Shown: positions 41,161-47,171 of the stretch, in pieces
Numbering within the stretch: position 1 is the first letter of the stretch
How the letters are laid out: every line of letters starts with the position of its first letter
Assembly (NCBI RefSeq): GCF_948329825.1
Contig: NZ_CAOJCM010000014.1
Location: 1 to 47,171 of the forward strand
Direction: 5' to 3'
Source of the DNA: Paenibacillus sp. JJ-100
GTDB taxonomy: Bacteria > Bacillota > Bacilli > Paenibacillales > Paenibacillaceae
DNA length: 47,171 nt
Program-made: the position numbers and the translations under genes
Notes under the pieces: generated by a model
What the model was told of the DNA's origin: nothing
The model's input: only the letters and a program-made list of their open reading frames with translations
Database searches by the model: none

Positions 41161-42435
41161 ATGTATTTAGTATATGCAGATGAAAAAGGTAATGTTTTTG
41201 ATCATCCTTCCCTGTACGGGCTTGCCCGCAGTGGAGATATGATCGTGGAAATTATGGAAGATGAGTTAATCCCTCTGCCGGATGGTGCAACGCTGGTTGG
41301 ACTTCCGAGCACCCGGCCAATTGGCATGGACCCGGATACAGGTGAGATGCTGCCACTGCCAAGTGACACGCAAGCAGTTGGTGCGCTACTCCCGCAAGGT
41401 TTTACGCGTCTATGCTTACCGGGTTATGTGAAGACGGATAAAGAATACAAGCTGCCTTTGTTCGGATATTCCGCAGTAGTGTGGAAGGATGGAGGGTTCT
41501 ACGTTACAGCCTCCCAATCCGATGTTCCGGATAAATGGAATCCGATGAACTGTGATCGTGATGATGTGCGTTCAGGAGTTGAGCGTATGATCGAAAAGTA
41601 CCCGGAGAATAGGCTCTACACCCATTTGTCCAATTGTGCACTTGGGTACGAGTGTCTTACATCTTCCAATACGTTCTTGAATCGTTGGGAAGGCGGAGTG
41701 CCGGTATCGTACTCTTGTAACGCAGGTTGTTTCGGTTGTATCTCGGAACAGCCGGATGATAGTGGCTTCGTATCCCCTCAGACACGGATGAATTTTCGTC
41801 CACGTGTTGATGAGATCGTTGAAGTGATGCTGGAGCACCTGAAAACACCTGAATCCATCATTAGCTTTGGACAGGGATGTGAAGGGGAGCCTTCTACTCA
41901 GGCTAAGTTGATCATTGAGGCAATCCGTGAAGTGCGCTCCATTACTGACATGGGTTACATTAACATTAACACGAATGCCGGCTTGAATGATCATATTCGA
42001 GGTATTGTAGATGCAGGGCTTGATTTGATGCGTGTAAGTACAATAAGTGCGCTGGATGATCATTACAATGCTTACTACAAACCCCGTGGATACACGCTGG
42101 CGAACGTAGAGAAGTCAATGAAATATGCCGCAGATCAAGGGGTATATACTTCTATTAACTATCTGATTTTCCCAGGCGTAACGGATCGGGAGGAAGAGAT
42201 TGAGGCGATGATCGAATTCGCCCGTCGGACTAACTTGCGCTTAATCCAGATGCGAAACTTGAATATTGATCCGGAGAGCTATCTGGAGCTAATTCCACCA
42301 GCGCAGGGTGACATTTTGGGGATGAAGCAGATGCTGGAGATCTTTGCTGAGGAGCTGCCGGATGTTGTTATTGGGTCATATACCCATGTTCCACCAGCAG
42401 GAATGGCTCGGCCCAAAAAGCTGATTACCTCTTGA
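41161..42435 (+). CDS. radical SAM protein of unknown function
   Basis: A 424-residue protein with the [4Fe-4S] motif Cys186-x3-Cys190-x2-Cys193 (YSCNAGCFGC). It is followed by a radical SAM barrel: SFGQGCEGEPS, the GYININTNAG strand, MRVSTISALDDHYNAYYKPRGY and INYLIFPGVTDREEE. The motif lies unusually far from the N-terminus: about 180 residues precede it, with no family that I recognise (MYLVYADEKGNVFDHPSL, LIPLPDGATLVGLP). The ATG follows GTGAGGAGAAC and a TATAAT box lies at 41094. It stands alone between rho and rpmE. The substrate is unknown. Confidence 0.9.
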   Translation: MYLVYADEKGNVFDHPSLYGLARSGDMIVEIMEDELIPLPDGATLVGLPSTRPIGMDPDTGEMLPLPSDTQAVGALLPQGFTRLCLPGYVKTDKEYKLPLFGYSAVVWKDGGFYVTASQSDVPDKWNPMNCDRDDVRSGVERMIEKYPENRLYTHLSNCALGYECLTSSNTFLNRWEGGVPVSYSCNAGCFGCISEQPDDSGFVSPQTRMNFRPRVDEIVEVMLEHLKTPESIISFGQGCEGEPSTQAKLIIEAIREVRSITDMGYININTNAGLNDHIRGIVDAGLDLMRVSTISALDDHYNAYYKPRGYTLANVEKSMKYAADQGVYTSINYLIFPGVTDREEEIEAMIEFARRTNLRLIQMRNLNIDPESYLELIPPAQGDILGMKQMLEIFAEELPDVVIGSYTHVPPAGMARPKKLITS

Positions 42436-42445
42436 ATGAATTAGA

Positions 42446-42474
42446 TTGCAACACGGTTTGGGCCGTGTTATAAT
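42446..42474 (+). promoter_or_regulatory. rpmE promoter with inverted repeat
   Basis: TTGCAA (42446-42451) and TATAAT (42469-42474) are 17 bp apart. The inverted repeat AACACGG, six bases, CCGTGTT (42450-42469) fills the spacer. It could be an operator, or the terminator stem of the radical SAM gene, whose stop is 14 bp upstream. The leader also has a hairpin TCCGC/GCGGA just before the ribosome binding site. Confidence 0.65.
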
Positions 42475-42538
42475 CTGCTGTGTTGTGCCATTTACTCTGG
42501 GTCCGCTTGAGGCTCAGGGCGGAAAGAGGTGAAAGGTA

Positions 42539-42736
42539 ATGAAAGAAGCAATTCATCCTAAGTTCACGATTGGTCAAGTATCCTGCGCATGCGGTAATAC
42601 GTTCGAGACTGGTTCCGTTAAAGACGGACTTCGTGTAGAGATTTGCTCCGCGTGCCACCCGTTCTTCACAGGTAAACAGAAGTTTATCGATGCTGGCGGC
42701 CGTGTAGATCGTTTCAAAAAGAAATACGGAATCTAA
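42539..42736 (+). CDS. rpmE: ribosomal protein bL31, zinc form
   Basis: Large-subunit protein that bridges to the 30S head. The 65-residue product has the four zinc ligands of the C+ form: Cys16, Cys18, Cys36 and Cys39 in CACG and CSACHPFF, and ends in RVDRFKKKYGI. A second, zinc-free paralogue controlled by Zur is common in Bacilli but is not in this window. The ATG follows AGAGGTGAAAGG. The position after rho matches B. subtilis. Confidence 0.97.
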   Translation: MKEAIHPKFTIGQVSCACGNTFETGSVKDGLRVEICSACHPFFTGKQKFIDAGGRVDRFKKKYGI

Positions 42737-42851
42737 TAACGCAATTCCATGTGAATTGTCTAATTATTGTATCCCAATCACCCCTGCCTTTATTGGCGGG
42801 GGTTTTTATTACCCGTACAAGAAAGTGCAGTTGTTTCCAATGTCCAACTGG

Positions 42852-42880
42852 TTGCATTTTGGACTACCTTACGTTATACT
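42852..42880 (+). promoter_or_regulatory. SRP RNA promoter
   Basis: TTGCAT (42852-42857) and TATACT (42875-42880) are 17 bp apart, eight bases before the predicted 5' end of the RNA. Confidence 0.72.
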
Positions 42881-42887
42881 ATTTCTT

Positions 42888-43160
42888 ACCGTGCTAGATG
42901 GGGAGGTAGCGGTGCCCTGTAACTCGCAATCCGCTATAGCGAGGTTGAATTCCTGTTAGAGGTTTTGTCGATGTGAGGTTTGGTCCCTGAACTTGGTGTT
43001 GACGGTTGGGTCCTCCGCAATGAGTACTCATGAACCTGGTCAGGTCCGGAAGGAAGCAGCCATAAGTGAGACCACTCTTGTGCCGGAGGGTCGCCTAGCC
43101 CGAGCTAATGTTCAGGGGTGCCGCTTGGATCGCAAATATCGATAGCAGGTGCACGGCTTA
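42888..43160 (+). ncRNA. ffs: signal recognition particle RNA, large Bacillus type
   Basis: About 270 nt, matching the B. subtilis scRNA (scr) in size and landmarks: GTGCTAGATGGGGAGGTAGC at the 5' end (Alu-like domain), the conserved Ffh-binding tip GGTCAGGTCCGGAAGGAAGC near 43040, and GTGCCGGAGGG. The ends pair: CCGTGC (42889-42894) with GCACGG (43151-43156). It scaffolds Ffh for membrane targeting of nascent proteins. It lies before dnaX, as in B. subtilis. Confidence 0.96.
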
Positions 43161-43173
43161 ACCTTTTAAATGT

Positions 43174-43212
43174 AAAGACCTTTGCATCATTATAAATGCA
43201 AAGGTCTTTTTT
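43174..43212 (+). terminator. SRP RNA terminator
   Basis: AAAGACCTTTGCAT pairs perfectly with ATGCAAAGGTCTTT around eight bases, with T residues at the end. Confidence 0.92.
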
Positions 43213-43250
43213 GATATGTTAAAAACAGTAAAAACTGAGTTAGATAAAGT

Positions 43251-43278
43251 TTGGATTCACCTTGGAATATAGTATAAT
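43251..43278 (+). promoter_or_regulatory. dnaX promoter
   Basis: TTGGAT (43251-43256) and TATAAT (43273-43278) are separated by 16 bp, about 50 bp before dnaX. Confidence 0.6.
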
Positions 43279-43328
43279 GGGGTGACGACAACGGACTCGA
43301 ATGCGAAGTGGAAGGAAGGTAGCGCATC

Positions 43329-45074
43329 ATGGAGCATATCGCGTTATACCGGGCGTGGCGTCCTCAGTCGTTCCAAGATATGGTGGGACAACAGCATATT
43401 ATTCAGACCTTGCAGAACGCAATTCGTGAACAGCGGACTTCCCATGCCTATTTATTCAGTGGGCCACGAGGGACAGGGAAGACAAGTGCGGCCAAAATAT
43501 TGGCCAAAGCTGTGAATTGTGAGCAAGGACCTGCAACTGAGCCTTGTAACGAATGTGAGGCTTGCCGCCGAATTACGAATGGCGCCGTCATGGATGTGCA
43601 GGAGATTGATGCTGCCTCCAATCGGGGCGTAGAGGAGATCCGTGATCTTCGGGAAAAGGTAAAGTATGCCCCGACCGAAGTCCGGCAAAAGGTTTATATT
43701 ATTGATGAAGTACACATGTTGACGACAGAGGCGTTCAATGCTTTGCTCAAAACATTAGAGGAGCCGCCGCCGCATGTGATGTTTATTTTGGCGACGACAG
43801 AACCACATCGTTTGCCGGCTACCATTATATCGCGCTGTCAGCGATTTGATTTTCGCCGGGTATCTCTGGAGGAACAGACAGCCAGATTGGCTTTGATCTG
43901 TGAACAGGAAGGCATGGAAGCCGATCACGATGCACTGCAGTATATTGCACGTTTATCCGATGGAGGGATGAGGGACGCACTCAGCGTGCTGGATCAAATC
44001 TCCTCATTTACCGATGGACGAGTAACCTATCAACAAGTTATGGATATGACAGGCGGCATAGCGTCCGAGCAATTTGCCAAGCTGGCAGCTTCCTTGCTCA
44101 AGGGAGATGTAGGCCATATTCTACAGATGATTGAAGGGTTTATGCATGAGGGTAAGAGTGCTGACAAGTGCATGGAGAATTTGCTCTATTACTTCCGAGA
44201 TCTGCTGATGATTAAGATGGTGCCAGATGCGGACAAACTGACGGATCGGGTACTTAATCCGGAAGCGTTTCAGGATATGGCTGAATCTTTCACCAAGGAA
44301 CAGTTGTTCCAGATGATTGATACGCTAAATCGTTATCAGAGTGAGATGAAATATGCGGTTCAACCACAGACTTTATTTGAAGTTGCTCTACTTAAATTGT
44401 GTAGTATCCCGAGTTCTGGTGGGGAGTCTACATCGGTTGGGGTGGCTTCTCCTTCGGCGTCAGCAGATACGGGGGAGATCAACCGTCTGAAACAGCAACT
44501 TGTCGAATTGGAGAAAAAGCTTGATCGAGCGTTGAAAAGCGGACTGTCGGGTGGAGAAACCGCCTCAAGTTCCCCTGCACGACCTGCATCGCGTGCGCCG
44601 ATGTCCAGAGCTAATGCTCCGGCCAAACTTCCGGCGCATCTGGATCAATATGTTGCGCGTAAAGGGTCTCCTGAGTTCGCGGAGATCAGCAAGAAATGGA
44701 GTCAAATCCTGCAACGTGTCAAAGAGGAAAAGGTCACAGTGCATGCCTGGTTTATGGATGGCGAGCCGGTATCGTTGCTTGAGGACAATGTACTGGTTGC
44801 TTTTAAAAACAATATCCACCGTGAAACGACAGAGAAACAGGCCAATCGTGATGTTATTGAACGTGTGCTCTCCGAACAGCTTGGGCGTCCGGCAAGGCTT
44901 GTGACGATGATGCTCAAGGATTGGATGGGCGTGATAGAGGGAGCTTCTGAAACGCCAAAGGAGGATTTTAAGCTTGAACCTGAGCATGAGGATGGTGGTT
45001 CAGGCGATAAACAGCCTTGGATTGATGAAGCTATTCAGTTATTTGGTGAAGACTTAGTGGTCATTAAAGAGTAG
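43329..45074 (+). CDS. dnaX: DNA polymerase III tau/gamma subunit
   Basis: Clamp-loader ATPase that also ties polymerase and helicase together. The 581-residue protein has the AAA+ core with Walker A GPRGTGKT (45-52), zinc ligands Cys64, Cys73, Cys76 and Cys79, and IIDEVHMLT. A Pro/Ala/Ser-rich linker (about 370-440) precedes the C-terminal tau-specific domain that binds polymerase. I see no strong slippery site, so a short gamma form is not suggested. The ATG follows GGAAGGAAGG. It heads the dnaX-ybaB-recR cluster. Confidence 0.97.
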   Translation: MEHIALYRAWRPQSFQDMVGQQHIIQTLQNAIREQRTSHAYLFSGPRGTGKTSAAKILAKAVNCEQGPATEPCNECEACRRITNGAVMDVQEIDAASNRGVEEIRDLREKVKYAPTEVRQKVYIIDEVHMLTTEAFNALLKTLEEPPPHVMFILATTEPHRLPATIISRCQRFDFRRVSLEEQTARLALICEQEGMEADHDALQYIARLSDGGMRDALSVLDQISSFTDGRVTYQQVMDMTGGIASEQFAKLAASLLKGDVGHILQMIEGFMHEGKSADKCMENLLYYFRDLLMIKMVPDADKLTDRVLNPEAFQDMAESFTKEQLFQMIDTLNRYQSEMKYAVQPQTLFEVALLKLCSIPSSGGESTSVGVASPSASADTGEINRLKQQLVELEKKLDRALKSGLSGGETASSSPARPASRAPMSRANAPAKLPAHLDQYVARKGSPEFAEISKKWSQILQRVKEEKVTVHAWFMDGEPVSLLEDNVLVAFKNNIHRETTEKQANRDVIERVLSEQLGRPARLVTMMLKDWMGVIEGASETPKEDFKLEPEHEDGGSGDKQPWIDEAIQLFGEDLVVIKE

Positions 45075-45131
45075 TGTGATGGCTTGGAATGTGTATAATT
45101 TGAAATAACCATAACAAAGGAGATGACGAAT

Positions 45132-45443
45132 ATGAATAACATGAATCAGATGATGAAACAAGTGAAAAAAATGCAGGAGCAAATGTTGAAGGCACAGGAG
45201 GAACTTGCGGACAAAACCGTTCAAGGAACTTCCGGCGGTGGAGTGGTAACTGCTGAAGTCAATGGTCATAAAAAATTGCTCTCCATCACGATCAAGCCTG
45301 AAGCAGTAGACCCAGATGATGTTGAAATGCTGCAAGACCTTGTCATGACAGCTGTTAATGATGCATTGACAAAGGCTGATGAAATTGCAAACCAGGATAT
45401 GGGCAAATTCACGGGCGGCATGAAAATTCCGGGATTGTTTTAA
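45132..45443 (+). CDS. ybaB: YbaB/EbfC family nucleoid-associated protein
   Basis: Small dimeric DNA-binding protein of about 100 residues, always encoded between dnaX and recR. The 103-residue product shows the long N-terminal helix (MMKQVKKMQEQMLKAQEELADK) and then the beta segment GGVVTAEVNGHKKLLSITI. The ATG at 45132 lies nine bases after AAAGGAG; the in-frame ATG at 45123 is adjacent to that site and less likely. It is called yaaK in B. subtilis. Co-transcribed with recR, which starts 35 bp later. Confidence 0.95.
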   Translation: MNNMNQMMKQVKKMQEQMLKAQEELADKTVQGTSGGGVVTAEVNGHKKLLSITIKPEAVDPDDVEMLQDLVMTAVNDALTKADEIANQDMGKFTGGMKIPGLF

Positions 45444-45478
45444 TATAAATTGATCCTGTCAGAAGGAGACATAACCGA

Positions 45479-46078
45479 TTGCATTATCCTGAACCGATAG
45501 CCAAGTTAATTGACGCCTTTACCCGTCTTCCTGGGGTAGGGCCAAAGACAGCGGCGCGTTTAGCTTTTCATGTGCTTAACATGAAGGAAGATGACGTTAT
45601 TGATTTTGCCAAAGCACTTGTTAGTGTGAAGCGTAATCTTCACTACTGCTCTGTGTGTTGTAATATTACGGATACAGATCCTTGTCGGATTTGTCAGGAT
45701 AAATCGAGAGATGTATCTGTTATCTGTGTGGTGCAGGATTCAAAGGATTTGGTGGCTATGGAGCGAACGAAAGAGTTCGATGGCTATTACCATGTACTGC
45801 AGGGCGCAATCTCTCCAATGGAGGGGATTGGGCCGGATGACATACGTTTGAAAGAGCTTTTGACTCGTTTGAGTGATGAGCGGGTGAAAGAATTGATTCT
45901 GGCAACGAATCCGAACATTGAGGGCGAGGCTACGGCTATGTACATTTCTCGTCTTGTCCGTCCTTTCGAGATTAGTGTGACCCGTATAGCTCATGGACTT
46001 CCTGTGGGTGGAGATTTGGAGTACGCGGATGAGGTTACTCTTTCTAAGGCGCTGGAAGGGCGCAGAGAGATGCGATAA
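45479..46078 (+). CDS. recR: recombination mediator RecR
   Basis: Acts with RecF and RecO to load RecA at gaps. The 199-residue protein has an N-terminal helix-hairpin-helix (FTRLPGVGPKTAARLAF), a zinc finger (Cys57, Cys60, Cys69 and Cys72) and a Toprim domain (VICVVQDSKDLVAMER). The C-terminal YADEVTLSKALEGRREM is characteristic. The TTG start follows AGAAGGAG. It is the last gene of the dnaX-ybaB-recR unit. Confidence 0.97.
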   Translation: MHYPEPIAKLIDAFTRLPGVGPKTAARLAFHVLNMKEDDVIDFAKALVSVKRNLHYCSVCCNITDTDPCRICQDKSRDVSVICVVQDSKDLVAMERTKEFDGYYHVLQGAISPMEGIGPDDIRLKELLTRLSDERVKELILATNPNIEGEATAMYISRLVRPFEISVTRIAHGLPVGGDLEYADEVTLSKALEGRREMR

Positions 46079-46153
46079 GCCTTTGCTGGTAGTCAGCATG
46101 ATGAGGTATTTACGGTGTTTACAAGAGAATGATTATAATGTTTCGGATTGCAG

Positions 46154-46180
46154 GAGAGGGCATAAGCCCTCTCTTTTTTT
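46154..46180 (+). terminator. recR terminator
   Basis: GAGAGGGC pairs perfectly with GCCCTCTC around ATAA and is followed by T7. Confidence 0.92.
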
Positions 46181-46270
46181 ACGTTAAAATGATAAGTCTC
46201 AGTTCTAAGTTTGTCCCTGCCTCGATATGTATGAGATAGGCTTTGAGGTTGAAAAGGGAGGGGACTAGTT

Positions 46271-46549
46271 ATGTTTACATGGAGGAGAACAAAGAGGCAG
46301 GAGGACAAACGTGAGCTTGAACAGGCTAAAATAGAGGCGGAAGAGATCTATATAGATGTGCTTAAAGCAAAACATGAGTGGGAACGAGCGATGAGGCAGT
46401 TTGAAGATGCGCAGGGGGAGGATGAGGTTGATTATGCTATTTATGTGCTTGAAGCGGCCGAGAGGAAATATCAGATTCATCTAAAGAGGGCCAAGCAGTT
46501 AAGTGGAGTGGGTATGCATGTTAGTGAACGAGAGGTGATAGAGGGTTAG
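46271..46549 (+). CDS. yaaL: YaaL family protein (DUF2508)
   Basis: A 92-residue, highly charged, helical protein (RELEQAKIEAEEIYIDVLKAKHEWERAM) with no membrane segment. Function is unknown. The constant position between recR and bofA in Bacilli supports the name. The ATG follows AAAAGGGAGGGG. It has its own transcript start, since a strong terminator follows recR; bofA is 40 bp downstream. Confidence 0.9.
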   Translation: MFTWRRTKRQEDKRELEQAKIEAEEIYIDVLKAKHEWERAMRQFEDAQGEDEVDYAIYVLEAAERKYQIHLKRAKQLSGVGMHVSEREVIEG

Positions 46550-46589
46550 ATATAGAAGGTGTTTCATTTTATAGTGGGGGGTATAGAGC

Positions 46590-46859
46590 ATGAAGAGCTT
46601 TATTCTGGGGAGTATATTGGTTGTATCTTTGCTCGCTCTTGTTATCGTTTTATTTAAGAAGCGATTAGGATTCTCGATCTTCACATCGATTGGAGTTCAT
46701 TTGGTGATGGCAGCGGCCGGGATCTATATAGTGAATTATTCTGGCTGGATAACGGGCATGTATATTCCCTTAAATCCTGCAACAATAGGTACGGTTACTG
46801 TTTTGGGTCTGCCGGGAGTGGGGTTATTATTAGGCTTAAAAATTTCTTTGTTTGGGTAG
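46590..46859 (+). CDS. bofA: pro-sigma-K processing inhibitor BofA
   Basis: Membrane protein of the outer forespore membrane that, with SpoIVFA, holds the protease SpoIVFB inactive until the forespore signal arrives. The 89-residue product has two hydrophobic segments (SFILGSILVVSLLALVIVLF and VHLVMAAAGIYIVNY) and a conserved C-terminal stretch PLNPATIGTVTVLGLPGVG, which is needed for inhibition in B. subtilis. The ATG follows GGGGGG. It is the last gene before the next rRNA operon, as in B. subtilis. Confidence 0.95.
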   Translation: MKSFILGSILVVSLLALVIVLFKKRLGFSIFTSIGVHLVMAAAGIYIVNYSGWITGMYIPLNPATIGTVTVLGLPGVGLLLGLKISLFG

Positions 46860-46978
46860 TTGACTGTTAGGGAATATATATGGTACATTATATCTCGTTG
46901 CTTTGCTTGATTGGTTACGAACTTTGTTCAAAAAAACGAAGTTCCAAGCAGATCTTGAAAAAAACATCAAAAAAAAGC

Positions 46979-47008
46979 TTGACCGAAGCAAACGATGTGT
47001 GATATATT
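46979..47008 (+). promoter_or_regulatory. rRNA operon promoter
   Basis: TTGACC (46979-46984) and TATATT (47003-47008) are 18 bp apart, preceded by an A-rich tract (UP element-like). Confidence 0.78.
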
Positions 47009-47054
47009 AATAAAGTCGCCGCTGAGACAAAACGGTGATGAAAAAGTAAGGTTT

Positions 47055-47171
47055 GATCTTTGAAAACTGAACAACGAGTGAGTAATGATCTTGCTTGCAA
47101 GATCAACAATGAGATTTTTAATCTCGTCAGATTCAAAATGAGCTAATCGCTCTTTTCAATACTTTATTGGA
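47055..47171 (+). other. rRNA operon leader with boxA and short hairpins
   Basis: TGATCTTTGAAAACT at 47055-47068 is the boxA-type antitermination sequence of Bacilli rRNA leaders. Three small hairpins follow: GATCTTGC/GCAAGATC (47087-47104), GAGAT/ATCTC (47111-47125) and GAGC/GCTC (47140-47152). The window ends in TTTATTGGA, which normally continues into GAGTTTGATCCTGGC at the start of 16S rRNA. Confidence 0.85.

Noticed and set aside
42756..42959. Plus-strand ORF of 67 codons over the SRP RNA 5' end
   Set aside because: It overlaps the promoter and 5' domain of the SRP RNA and has no start signal.
43329..45074. Programmed frameshift in dnaX giving a gamma subunit
   Set aside because: No strong slippery heptamer with a downstream stem was seen, and Firmicute dnaX generally makes only the full-length form.
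1..47171. CRISPR array, insertion sequence, prophage or integron
   Set aside because: I saw no regularly spaced repeats, transposase, integrase or phage genes. All large ORFs are housekeeping or common accessory genes.

Overview
This window looks like the origin-proximal chromosome of an endospore-forming, flagellated Firmicute, most likely Paenibacillus or a close relative. The evidence is the Bacillus-like gene order rrn–guaB–dacA–pdxS–pdxT–serS–tRNA-Ser…tadA…SRP RNA–dnaX–ybaB–recR–yaaL–bofA–rrn. Strong AGGAGG-type ribosome binding sites, frequent TTG and GTG starts, sporulation genes (spo0F, bofA, an SspP-type spore protein, a Spo0F-type kinase) and moderate GC fit this. It is housekeeping chromosome: I see no phage, insertion sequence, CRISPR array or biosynthetic cluster. 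The genus is inferred; I could not search a database.

Layout. 1-81 is the 3' end of a 5S rRNA gene. 446-7007 holds guaB, dacA, pdxST and serS, followed by tRNA-Ser(UGA). 7454-9540 holds three small genes (the third is an SspP-like spore protein) and a lipoprotein. 9664-10791 (minus) holds an acetyltransferase and tadA. A non-coding region of about 330 bp follows, with a tight cluster of DnaA-box-like sequences, and then a membrane PAS histidine kinase of the sporulation-kinase type. 13481-20153 is lineage-specific: an RluF-like pseudouridine synthase, motAB, a pterin dehydratase, a c-type cytochrome, a second acetyltransferase, an NlpC/P60 hydrolase behind a c-di-AMP riboswitch, and a membrane protein coupled to an M1 peptidase. 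22257-42736 is a block whose order (ywhD, pbpG, speE, speB, ywiB, argS, rpoE, pyrG, spo0F, fba, murA, rho, rpmE) matches, as I recall it, a cluster on the other side of the origin in B. subtilis. It is interrupted here by an arabinofuranosidase, a Cys-rich protein, a subtilase and a radical SAM protein. 42888-46859 resumes the origin-right order (SRP RNA, dnaX, ybaB, recR, yaaL, bofA). The window ends in the promoter and leader of a second rRNA operon, just before its 16S gene.

How the genes work together. Nucleotide synthesis (guaB, pyrG), vitamin B6 (pdxST), translation (serS, argS, tadA, tRNA-Ser, rpmE), envelope building (dacA, pbpG, murA, NlpC/P60), replication and repair (dnaX, recR), transcription (rpoE, rho) and protein export (SRP RNA) share the region with entry to sporulation. 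The kinase at 11123 is a plausible phosphodonor to the Spo0F at 36334. spo0F has a good sigma-H promoter and bofA acts later, at the sigma-K checkpoint.

The most interesting unexplained signals are the DnaA-box cluster upstream of the kinase, a 155-nt multi-hairpin element between pdxT and serS, the c-di-AMP riboswitch placed against the NlpC/P60 ribosome binding site with a WalR-like box upstream, inverted repeats that exactly fill the promoter spacers of abfA and rpmE, a possible small RNA before rpoE, and an uncharacterised radical SAM protein between rho and rpmE. I found no clear new multi-gene system.
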